Shown here: positions 52,749 to 60,053 of the stretch, piece after piece
Numbering within the stretch: the first letter of the stretch is position 1
Layout of the letters: every line of letters starts with the position of its first letter
Assembly: GCA_946627325.1 (NCBI GenBank)
Contig: CAMOVK010000001.1
Location: forward strand, 16,304-80,303
Length of the DNA stretch: 64,000 nucleotides
Direction: 5' to 3'
DNA from: an uncultured Prevotella sp.
GTDB lineage: Bacteria; Bacteroidota; Bacteroidia; Bacteroidales; Bacteroidaceae
Notes under the pieces: generated by a model
The model's input: the letters and a program-made list of their open reading frames with translations, nothing else
What the model was told of the DNA's origin: nothing
Databases searched by the model: none
Position numbers and translations under genes: made by a program

Positions 52749-53885
52749 ATGAAAAAAATACTACACGTTCTCATAATAATACTATTCCTTTCTGTAAAAT
52801 CCTACTGCCAAGATATTGACTGGACAGTCTGGAACGATGAACAACTGACCATTGCTACAGCACAAATGGTTGAACGTGGAGAGAATGCCTCTGCCCCGAC
52901 ACGCGAAATGGAACGCCGCTGGGGCAAGGAACTAGCCGCTGTAATGCTAAGTGAGGCTTTTGAAAAAGGCAACGGAGTAAGTGAAGACCCATATCGTGCA
53001 TTTTCAATACTCGCCACTCTCGTAAAAGGCAAATTCACTTCTGCTACTGACGTGGTTTACAAAGAGGCAACCTACGAATATGCCTGTATGTTGCTCGATG
53101 GCTATGGCTGCAAGCAAGATATAGGTAGCGCAATACAATTATTAGTTCTATGCGCAGAAACGGGTTACCGTCCTGCACTTCGCGAACTGGCTCTTGTGAC
53201 TAAAGAACAAGGAATTTCTATCCACGACGACTACTTGCAACTGCTCATGCGTGAGAGTTACAACTACGATAGTTTCGTCAGACTTCCCAACGGATATATT
53301 CAAACCATTCGCGACGGACAGCATGGCATTATCGACCGACAAGGAAAAGTTATTGCCAGTCCTCGATACGATGAGCCCATCGCATTCTCAGAGAGCGGAC
53401 TTATTCGTATAAAGCGACATGGACGCTATGGTTTCATGAGCTGTAACGGCACTGAAATCATTGCTCCACGCTTCCTTACTGCCACCGATTTCAGAGAGGG
53501 TCTTGCTATTGTTTGCGATGATGGAGGATGGTCGCTGATTGACGAGAACGGCAATGAAACGATGATTGACAACTTCGATGCAGTGGGGTCGTTTTCCGAT
53601 GGCTTAGCTATAGTAAAACGCGACAACCTGCAAGGAGCCATAGACCACAATGGGCGCGTAGTCATACCTCCTCATTACGAAGAACTACAACCTTTCTCCT
53701 GTGGGTTGGCAGCCGTCAGAAAGGGAAATAAATGGGGCTACGTTGACCACAACGGACGTGTTGTCATCGATTTCCTTTACGACGAGGCTCGACCATTTGT
53801 AAATCCGAAAAAACCATTCGCTCTCGTAAATCGCAAAGGAAAAGAATTCTGTATCAATAAGAACGGGAAGAAAGTTAAGCCATAA
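52749..53885 (+). CDS. Exported WG (KWG)-repeat protein with Sel1-like N-terminal repeats
   Basis: 378 residues from the ATG at 52749. The signal peptide (MKKILHVLIIILFLSVKSYC) precedes helical Sel1/TPR-like repeats (AVMLSEAFEKGNGVSEDPYR, YACMLLDGYGCKQDIGSAIQ; about 60-175). WG beta-repeats of about 40 residues follow (GIIDRQGKVIASPRYDEPIA, GAIDHNGRVVIPPHYEELQP, WGYVDHNGRVVIDFLYDEAR). Such proteins are thought to mediate protein-protein contact; no enzymatic motif is present. It ends Lys-rich without a clear T9SS tail. The SulP transporter gene follows after 32 bp and may be co-transcribed. Confidence 0.85.
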   Translation: MKKILHVLIIILFLSVKSYCQDIDWTVWNDEQLTIATAQMVERGENASAPTREMERRWGKELAAVMLSEAFEKGNGVSEDPYRAFSILATLVKGKFTSATDVVYKEATYEYACMLLDGYGCKQDIGSAIQLLVLCAETGYRPALRELALVTKEQGISIHDDYLQLLMRESYNYDSFVRLPNGYIQTIRDGQHGIIDRQGKVIASPRYDEPIAFSESGLIRIKRHGRYGFMSCNGTEIIAPRFLTATDFREGLAIVCDDGGWSLIDENGNETMIDNFDAVGSFSDGLAIVKRDNLQGAIDHNGRVVIPPHYEELQPFSCGLAAVRKGNKWGYVDHNGRVVIDFLYDEARPFVNPKKPFALVNRKGKEFCINKNGKKVKP

Positions 53886-53917
53886 AGAATATATAAACAC
53901 ATAAATTCAAGTCAGTC

Positions 53918-55666
53918 ATGAGTTCAAACAACAGTCAGGAAACTCGTTCAAATCACCTGCAAGGTCACGCCCCAACACATTCATCACATAATCTTAAAGG
54001 CGATGTTTTCGGTGGTATCACTGCTGGCATCGTTGCACTTCCCCTTGCTTTGGCATTTGGTATTCAGGCATTTGGTGGTATTGACCATCCCGATGCTGCC
54101 TCGATGGGTGCCTTGGCTGGTTTGGTTGGAGCAGCACTACTTGGCTTTTTTGCATCGGTTTTTGGAGGGACTCCTTCGCAAATAAGCGGACCGACTGGCC
54201 CAATGACTGTAATCACAGCATCGCTCATTAGTGCTTCATGGACAGCATCGAGCGGTAACTTCTCGCAGGTTGTCATATCAATGGCACTGGCTGGCATTTT
54301 TTGCGGACTATTTCAGATACTGTTCGGACTGATAAGAATAGGCAAATATATTCGTTACATCCCCTACCCCGTACTCTCGGGCTTTATGAGTGGTATCGGA
54401 GTAATCATCATCCTTCAGCAAATCTATCCACTACTCGGACTGAAATCGCCTGTTCTCGTGGTAGATATGCTTGCTGGGCTCCCTGCGCAAGTTGCTGGAG
54501 GCATTAATCTTACAGCACTTCTACTTGGACTTGGAGCAATAGTAACAATTATTTTATTCCCTCGACTGACAAAAAAGATTCCTTCTACACTCGTTGCATT
54601 GATACTCATGACAGTTGTGTCGCTATTCACTTCCATCGATGCAGCACTAACTATTGGCAACATACCCTCAGGACTACCGATGCCTTTCTTTGCAAAGGCT
54701 GGTATCGACCTCGCAGCAGTAGATTGGTTAGCGGTGGTAAAAACAGCCGTTATACCTGGTCTCACGCTCGCAGGGTTGGGTTCTATTGACACTCTGCTGA
54801 CATCTGTCGTAGCTGACAATATTACTAAAACCAAACACGACAGCAACCGCGAACTTATCGGACAGGGTATTGGCAACGCCATATCGGGTATGTTCTGTGG
54901 TATTGGAGGTGCTGGTGCTACGATGCGAACGGTTGTCAACGTAAAGGCAGGCGGCCGCACCCGTCTGAGCGGAATGGTACATTCGCTGATGCTTATGGCA
55001 GTATTGCTCGGACTGGGAAGTATCGCAGGCTACGTGCCCCTATCTGTTCTTGCAGGTATATTGATAACCGTTGGTTGGGGTATCATCGATTTTCGTGGTT
55101 TCAAAGATCTCTCGCGCATTCCTCGTGCCGATGCTTTCGTTCTGATAGTTGTCTTCCTTACAACTGTTTTCGTCGATTTGCTGACCGCAGTTGGCATAGG
55201 TATGGTTATCGCCTGCGTACTGTTTATGAAACGTGCTGGCGACCTTGCCGAGAGTCAATACAGCGGTGTAAGTCTTGAATTCGATAAAGAATTGCCTTGG
55301 GAAGACGAAGGCGGACTAACCGATGAGATGCTGAAGACAGTCTATGTTCAACGTCTCGAAGGTCCGATTTTCTTTGGTAGCATTACTGGGTTCCAACGAG
55401 TGATGCACGATGTGCCCGACAATGCTCGCATAGTAATTATCCGTATGCGTCGTGTGCCATTCATGGACCAGTCGGGTGCCTATGCTATGGAGACCGCAAT
55501 AAAAGACCTTCAGGCTCGTGGCATTCAGGTACTAATGACCATCATTCAGCCACAGCCCGACTATCTCATGCACAAAATGCACATTATTCCCACAATTATC
55601 AGCGAAGAGAGCACCTTCAAAACATTCGAAGAGTGCGTAGATTACATCAAGAAAACTGTCAGTTGA
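53918..55666 (+). CDS. SulP-family anion transporter with STAS domain
   Basis: 582 residues. About 12-14 membrane segments: the N-terminal motif DVFGGITAGIVALPLALAFG, QISGPTGPMTVITASLISAS, and IGNAISGMFCGIGGAGATMR. The C-terminal STAS domain (about 460-582) has YVQRLEGPIFFGSITGFQRV and PFMDQSGAYAMETAI. SulP transporters carry sulfate, bicarbonate or dicarboxylates with Na+ or H+. The nearby genes do not reveal the substrate. Its last 8 bases overlap the end of the convergent lipoprotein gene. Confidence 0.93.
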   Translation: MSSNNSQETRSNHLQGHAPTHSSHNLKGDVFGGITAGIVALPLALAFGIQAFGGIDHPDAASMGALAGLVGAALLGFFASVFGGTPSQISGPTGPMTVITASLISASWTASSGNFSQVVISMALAGIFCGLFQILFGLIRIGKYIRYIPYPVLSGFMSGIGVIIILQQIYPLLGLKSPVLVVDMLAGLPAQVAGGINLTALLLGLGAIVTIILFPRLTKKIPSTLVALILMTVVSLFTSIDAALTIGNIPSGLPMPFFAKAGIDLAAVDWLAVVKTAVIPGLTLAGLGSIDTLLTSVVADNITKTKHDSNRELIGQGIGNAISGMFCGIGGAGATMRTVVNVKAGGRTRLSGMVHSLMLMAVLLGLGSIAGYVPLSVLAGILITVGWGIIDFRGFKDLSRIPRADAFVLIVVFLTTVFVDLLTAVGIGMVIACVLFMKRAGDLAESQYSGVSLEFDKELPWEDEGGLTDEMLKTVYVQRLEGPIFFGSITGFQRVMHDVPDNARIVIIRMRRVPFMDQSGAYAMETAIKDLQARGIQVLMTIIQPQPDYLMHKMHIIPTIISEESTFKTFEECVDYIKKTVS

Positions 55667-56222
55667 CAGTGAGTGTGCCAAGAGGACCTGTCGTAGAGGC
55701 ATGGTAACGTGTCCGTTTTCCTTTACCATAGCCACCACTATTCAGGTTATACTCACTCTTACAGACGCTGCACGAAGCTATGCCGCTTGACGACACCTTG
55801 AGCGGACGACTTCTAACGGGTATGGCATCAGGATTGAAGCAATTGGGACATTCGCGGTCGAAGGCATAAAAAGTAGGTGGAATCGACATGTTGCCATAGC
55901 CTATAATTAGCCCATTGTTCATCCCTACAATCCGAGAGCGCCGCTCATCGAAAGCGTTGAAAGGAATATCGTCGGTATGCCCGTCGGAGTTCTCTACGTG
56001 GTAATAATTCACACCATTTTTATTTACTACTGTAATGGTGCAGAATATGCCCGGTGCGTTGGGATTCATAGCCGAAGCGAGAACGGCATTCTGATGATAC
56101 TGATTTTCAATAACAAGGAAGCACCGATATGTTGAGAACTCGCTCTGCGCATCATCGCACGAAGAGCAAATAAGCGGCAGCACGATTGTCAATGCTGCCG
56201 CTATCAATTTACAGATTTTCAT
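55659..56222 (-). CDS. Exported lipoprotein-like protein with two CxxC pairs, possibly degenerate Rieske or zinc-ribbon
   Basis: 187 residues. The N terminus MKICKLIAAALTIVLPLICS, then SCDD, is a signal with several Cys suited to lipidation. The C-terminal half has CPNC (about 125-128) and CSVC 22 residues later, followed by KSEYNLNSGGYGKG. The layout resembles the second cluster-binding loop of Rieske proteins, but the His ligands are missing, so it may be a zinc or structural site instead. It overlaps the upstream SRPBCC gene by 14 bp on the same strand. Its 3' end overlaps the SulP gene. Function unknown. Confidence 0.7.
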   Translation of the reverse strand: MKICKLIAAALTIVLPLICSSCDDAQSEFSTYRCFLVIENQYHQNAVLASAMNPNAPGIFCTITVVNKNGVNYYHVENSDGHTDDIPFNAFDERRSRIVGMNNGLIIGYGNMSIPPTFYAFDRECPNCFNPDAIPVRSRPLKVSSSGIASCSVCKSEYNLNSGGYGKGKRTRYHASTTGPLGTLTVN

Positions 56223-56643
56223 AATTTACACCTGCGATTGTTTCAGCCATTTTCTCCAAAGCCTCATGTAGTGGCTTGCTTATCATGCCTTTGATGAATG
56301 GGTTCATCGAAGCCTTTATGGTCAGTCGCATCTTGCATGTTGCTTCGGTCACTGGGAGTAGTTGTATCCACAGATTGAACGGCATTGGCGACTGCTCTGT
56401 TTCGAATTTTATCATCTTAGGTTCTTCACGTTCAACTATTCGGAGTGTTATTCCTCCTACCGGTGGGATGTTGGCTGTAAGCGTATCAGCGGTGAATGAG
56501 AAATTATCCAATTTATCGGCATCTACAATGCCATTCATTTTCTCTTTCATTTGTTCCAATCGGCTGAGGTCGCTCAACACAGAATAGACTTTTTCTTGCG
56601 GTGCGTTTATCTCTCGCACGTTGCTTTCAAACTTTGTTTCCAT
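56209..56643 (-). CDS. SRPBCC (START-like) family protein
   Basis: 144 residues with the helix-grip pattern: FESNVREINAPQEKVYSVLS, DLSRLEQMKEKMNG, central strands, and the C-terminal long helix FIKGMISKPLHEALEKMAETI that covers the hydrophobic pocket. Members bind hydrophobic ligands or lipids; the ligand is unknown. It lies 12 bp after pyrE and overlaps the lipoprotein gene by 14 bp, so pyrE, this gene and the lipoprotein gene form an operon. Confidence 0.85.
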   Translation of the reverse strand: METKFESNVREINAPQEKVYSVLSDLSRLEQMKEKMNGIVDADKLDNFSFTADTLTANIPPVGGITLRIVEREEPKMIKFETEQSPMPFNLWIQLLPVTEATCKMRLTIKASMNPFIKGMISKPLHEALEKMAETIAGVNYENL

Positions 56644-56655
56644 TGTATGTTTCGT

Positions 56656-57282
56656 TTACCATTCTGCTGGATTCTGTCGCCACTGATTGAGTATGGCTAT
56701 ATCGTCGTTAGTGATATATCCTGTCTCTGCGGCACATTCCACTACGTGTTCATAGTCGGTCAATGTCACAAGTTTTACCTTTGCCTCTGCGAAAGCGCGT
56801 TCAGCCACTTCGAAGCCGTAGGTGTACGATGCCACCATGCCTACCACTTCCATACCAGCCTGACGAAGAGCGTCAACTGCCTTGAGTGAACTTCCACCTG
56901 TGGAGATAAGGTCTTCTACTACTACTACTTTCGTTCCCTTTGGCAGTTCCCCTTCTATGAGGTTTTGCATGCCATGGTCTTTTGCTTTCGACCGTACATA
57001 AACGAAGGGTTTATTTAGAGCATCGGCTACCAATGCGCCTTGCGCTATTGCTCCCGTAGCCACTCCTGCCACTGCTTCAGCCTCAGGAAAGAAGTCGAGA
57101 ACGGCATTGACAAGTTTCTGCTTTACATAGGTTCGCAAATCGGGAAACGATAGAGTCTTACGATTGTCGCAATAGAATGGCGAGCGCCAGCCTGATGCCC
57201 AAGTGAATGGGTCGTTGGGTTGTAGTTTAATCGCCTTTACTTCTAAAAGTTTTTCGGCAAAGTCTTTCTTTGGATTATTCAT
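56656..57282 (-). CDS. pyrE: Orotate phosphoribosyltransferase
   Basis: 208 residues. It makes OMP from orotate and PRPP in pyrimidine synthesis. The N-terminal FTWASGWRSPFYCDNRKTLS is typical of PyrE. The PRPP-binding loop is VVVVEDLISTGGSSLKAVDA, and the mobile loop KAKDHGMQNLIEGELPKGTK contains the catalytic Lys region. It starts 4 bp after the stop of the Cthe_2159-like gene, so it is transcribed with the upstream surface-protein genes, which is an unusual context for a biosynthetic gene. Confidence 0.96.
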   Translation of the reverse strand: MNNPKKDFAEKLLEVKAIKLQPNDPFTWASGWRSPFYCDNRKTLSFPDLRTYVKQKLVNAVLDFFPEAEAVAGVATGAIAQGALVADALNKPFVYVRSKAKDHGMQNLIEGELPKGTKVVVVEDLISTGGSSLKAVDALRQAGMEVVGMVASYTYGFEVAERAFAEAKVKLVTLTDYEHVVECAAETGYITNDDIAILNQWRQNPAEW

Positions 57283-57286
57283 ATTC

Positions 57287-59221
57287 TTATTTTGCTGTAA
57301 ATTTACATTCGGAAGAGCCTCCCCATCCTCCGCCTGACGGGATAGTTATATTTCCAGTCGTAGGTGATAGGCAGAAGCCGTTGGTTTCGTCGCCACTTGC
57401 TGTTGAAGTATAACCTACATAGTAAGTAGAATTCTTTGTAAACGTAGGTGCGCTAACCAGTACTGCTCCGCTATAAGATGATTTTGGATTTTTAACGGCA
57501 AAGATAGGCGACTTGTTGTTGTCTGTTACCACGATGTAACTGCCGCTGAAATTATAGCTCGATGAGGTGCTGCCGTATGCCTGTGTACACGTTCCGATGC
57601 GTGCATCCACTCGTCCTCCGATACCGAAAATATAGCCACCACTTATTTGCAGGTTGTGTTGTTCGTCGATATCGATGCCCGACTCTGCTCCGCTACCTCC
57701 GAACGCGACTGTCACACCACCTTTTATATACATATAACCATTGCTATCGACTGCGTCGTTCGACGATGAGTAGGCATAGATGTATCCATCGTTGATGGTC
57801 AGATTGCCCGTAGCATTGAGGCAGTCGTCTTTGCTTGTGGCTTTGATAACTCCTCCATTGATAAACATATCTGCCTTGCTTTCGATACATTCGTGGTTTG
57901 TCGATGAAGCCGTGATGTTGCCTCCGTTTATTGTGAGGTTTCCACTTGCCTTAATACATTTAGCGCTTTTCAGGTTCGATGAGCCGCCACCATGTCCACC
58001 ACCTGGCCAGCCGCCACCACCTCCACCGCCGCTGGAGCTGGTGAGGTTGCTTCCTTCTGCCGAAGCGGTAATGTTGCCGCCATTGATGGTAATGGTTTCT
58101 TCGCAATTCATGGCACGTCCGCCCTGACCTGTATTCTTGAGGTTGATAGTACCCGCATCAATGGTTATCGCTACGTCGCTCTTAACACACGCGCTGGCGG
58201 TGTATTCGGTTGTACCGCTTGTGGTTTCTTTTTTCACACCGCCGGAGTTGGTTATCGTGATGTTAGTAGCAGCCTTGTCTTCGTTGATAGTAATGACTCC
58301 TTCCGACTTCAATCCTTTTGATGCTACTGCCGTTGTGGCAATGTTGAGTGTACCACCTTGTATAAGCAATTCGCCTGTGTTATCTGCATCTTCGGTAAGA
58401 GGTATGATTTCGTCGTTATCATCGGTCTTGAACGATACCTGTATGCCGTCGTCGCCTACATTCTTAACGTTGATTGTTCCACCATTCTGCTTGTAATACT
58501 GGTTCACGTTGAATCCATCGCCTACTGCTTTCAGCACGTTGATTGTTCCAACGGTCTTTTTAATCTCCACGTATTCCTTGCCCCAGAAAGCGTGGTTGGT
58601 GTTTCCTGTAATGTTCAGTGTGCCTGCTCCCGAGAACTCGGCATGTCCTTTCACTGCGAAACAAGCTTTTTGCTCGCCTCCTGCACCATCAGTGAGGTTG
58701 CTCGTTGTGCCTTCGTTGAGCACTACATTTATGCGCTTTCCGTCACGGATATTGATTGCTGCACCTTTAGGATTGGTTATCGACACTCCGTCGAGTACGA
58801 ACGTTGCTTTCAGGCTGCCGTCCATATAGAGCGAACCTGATGTGGTTGTTCCGCTCAAGGTGTAGGTTATCTCTTCGGTCACAGCATCTCCCTGCATGAT
58901 TACAACATCGGCATCGGTGATTGTTACATCTACGAGAGCCATCACGTTGTAGGGTACGAAAGCCTTCGCAGCAGTTCCCTCGTACTTGATTGCCACTGCG
59001 TTGGTTGTCACTTCAGAGCCGTCGATGTAAATATCAGATATGTCGGCAATGTTAAATGTCTTATCGAGTACTGTCAGCGATGTTCCGTCGGCATAAGTCA
59101 TCTCGCCAGCCAAGCCTATTGGAACCTGATAAGTGACGTTCCCTACTACGATATTCATCGTCTGCGCACTTGCTCCAAGCACGGCTACGAGACCAAGTAT
59201 TGAGAAAAGAATCTTTTTCAT
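57287..59221 (-). CDS. Secreted Cthe_2159-like beta-helix carbohydrate-binding protein
   Basis: 644 residues with a signal peptide (to about 19). After an N-terminal part with AFVPYNVMALVDVTITDADV comes a right-handed beta-helix with repeated coils of the form ITINGGxITAxxxG (for example CVKSDVAITIDAGTINLKNT, CIKASGNLTINGGNITASST, CLNATGNLTINDGYIYAYSS). This is the carbohydrate-binding family first named from Clostridium thermocellum Cthe_2159. A Gly-rich loop with GGGGGGGWPGGGHGGG breaks the coils at about residue 400. The start overlaps the stop of the T9SS-tailed mini-protein by 4 bp (ATGA). It may bind acidic polysaccharides at the surface. Confidence 0.85.
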   Translation of the reverse strand: MKKILFSILGLVAVLGASAQTMNIVVGNVTYQVPIGLAGEMTYADGTSLTVLDKTFNIADISDIYIDGSEVTTNAVAIKYEGTAAKAFVPYNVMALVDVTITDADVVIMQGDAVTEEITYTLSGTTTSGSLYMDGSLKATFVLDGVSITNPKGAAINIRDGKRINVVLNEGTTSNLTDGAGGEQKACFAVKGHAEFSGAGTLNITGNTNHAFWGKEYVEIKKTVGTINVLKAVGDGFNVNQYYKQNGGTINVKNVGDDGIQVSFKTDDNDEIIPLTEDADNTGELLIQGGTLNIATTAVASKGLKSEGVITINEDKAATNITITNSGGVKKETTSGTTEYTASACVKSDVAITIDAGTINLKNTGQGGRAMNCEETITINGGNITASAEGSNLTSSSGGGGGGGWPGGGHGGGSSNLKSAKCIKASGNLTINGGNITASSTNHECIESKADMFINGGVIKATSKDDCLNATGNLTINDGYIYAYSSSNDAVDSNGYMYIKGGVTVAFGGSGAESGIDIDEQHNLQISGGYIFGIGGRVDARIGTCTQAYGSTSSSYNFSGSYIVVTDNNKSPIFAVKNPKSSYSGAVLVSAPTFTKNSTYYVGYTSTASGDETNGFCLSPTTGNITIPSGGGWGGSSECKFTAK

Positions 59222-59622
59222 TTTACGGTCATTTTATAGGTTTTGCCACTTGTTTTTACTACATAAATTCCTTTGCCCAGCAGCGAATGTGCTTCTCCTG
59301 CACTGGCAAATCGTCCACAATAGATTCCTGAAACGGTATAGATTTCCACGCCGTTATTGTCGGTCTTTATCTCTGCTACACCATCAACGATAACTGACTC
59401 AGCGGAGAAATACATCTTTGCTATTTCTGCAAGCGCCAATTCGAGAGTCTCATCGCCACTCGTAGCGACAAGATTTCCATCGACAAACTTCAGGTCGAGC
59501 CCATCGATGCCTATCGACTGCGAACCGCCTGTCAGTGTCTCGAACACGAGATACTGCAAGTTGTCTGCCTTCGTTGTAACAATCCCTGTCACAAGAAGCA
59601 ATGTTAGAATAAGTTTCTTCAT
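59218..59622 (-). CDS. Very small exported protein consisting mainly of a T9SS sorting domain
   Basis: 134 residues. The signal peptide (MKKLILTLLLVTGIVTTKAD) is followed by about 40 residues (YLVFETLTGGSQSIGIDGLD, LKFVDGNLVATSGDETLEL). A C-terminal sorting-type domain follows (YTVSGIYCGRFASAGEAHSL, LGKGIYVVKTSGKTYKMTVK). There is almost no room for a cargo domain, so it may be a carrier, adaptor or remnant. The first half resembles the KxxGxxxAISxIDSLTF-type leader of other secreted proteins. It overlaps the next gene by 4 bp, so it is translationally coupled to the Cthe_2159-like protein. A minus-strand TACATTTG box lies at 59695-59702. Confidence 0.8.
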   Translation of the reverse strand: MKKLILTLLLVTGIVTTKADNLQYLVFETLTGGSQSIGIDGLDLKFVDGNLVATSGDETLELALAEIAKMYFSAESVIVDGVAEIKTDNNGVEIYTVSGIYCGRFASAGEAHSLLGKGIYVVKTSGKTYKMTVK

Positions 59623-59694
59623 AGCATTTTTCCTTTGATTTATGTGCTAATTTTGCCTCATTCTATGTGGCAGTGTTATAGTATGAATACCCTG

Positions 59695-59702
59695 CAAATG
59701 TA
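59695..59702 (-). promoter_or_regulatory. Putative -7 box (TACATTTG) of the T9SS mini-protein operon
   Basis: The plus strand reads CAAATGTA, 73 bp before the ATG at 59622. A small hairpin (GGCATTTTTT/AAAAAATGCC, 59721-59746) lies just upstream and could be a terminator for incoming transcripts. The rest of the 59623-60053 gap holds array copy 4. Confidence 0.45.
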
Positions 59703-59911
59703 GGAAATAATTTGAAAATCGGCATTTTTTCGCCAAAAAAAATGCCACTAAACAGCGTGATTTGCCCTTTGCTGCCATTTCATGCAGATTTTATCGGTTT
59801 AAGTAAGCGGTCTGAAAAAACAGCAAAGTGAGACCTTTTTCAATCGACGGATTTTGCTCTGTGCGGACGTTTGTCGCGCGTCTTGATTTCACACACAATT
59901 ATATCGAATTT

Positions 59912-59994
59912 GGAAATGTATGCTTTTGGACTTGGAAAGCATACCTTTCCAACATGAAAAGACATGCTTTTCGAGTCGGAAAGCATGCCTTTTC
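59912..59994. repeat. 83-bp array, copy 4: four 17-bp near-palindromes at 22-bp period
   Basis: Units start at 59912, 59934, 59956 and 59978. They read GGAAATGTATGCTTTTG, GGAAAGCATACCTTTCC, GAAAAGACATGCTTTTC and GGAAAGCATGCCTTTTC, with spacers gactt, aacat and gagtc. The array is 60 bp beyond the stop of the lipoprotein gene at 60054, between two genes on the same strand. TGAAAATCA follows 20 bp after its right end, as for copy 2. Confidence 0.93.
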
Positions 59995-60053
59995 AAATTG
60001 GACTTGTAAGTCGTTGAAAATCAATCGATAATCTGTTCGTCGTCTCGACTTGT

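Noticed and set aside
25578..59994. CRISPR array as an explanation of the four 83-bp elements
   Set aside because: The spacers are only 5 bp and partly conserved, the units are imperfect, there are always four of them, and no cas gene is present.
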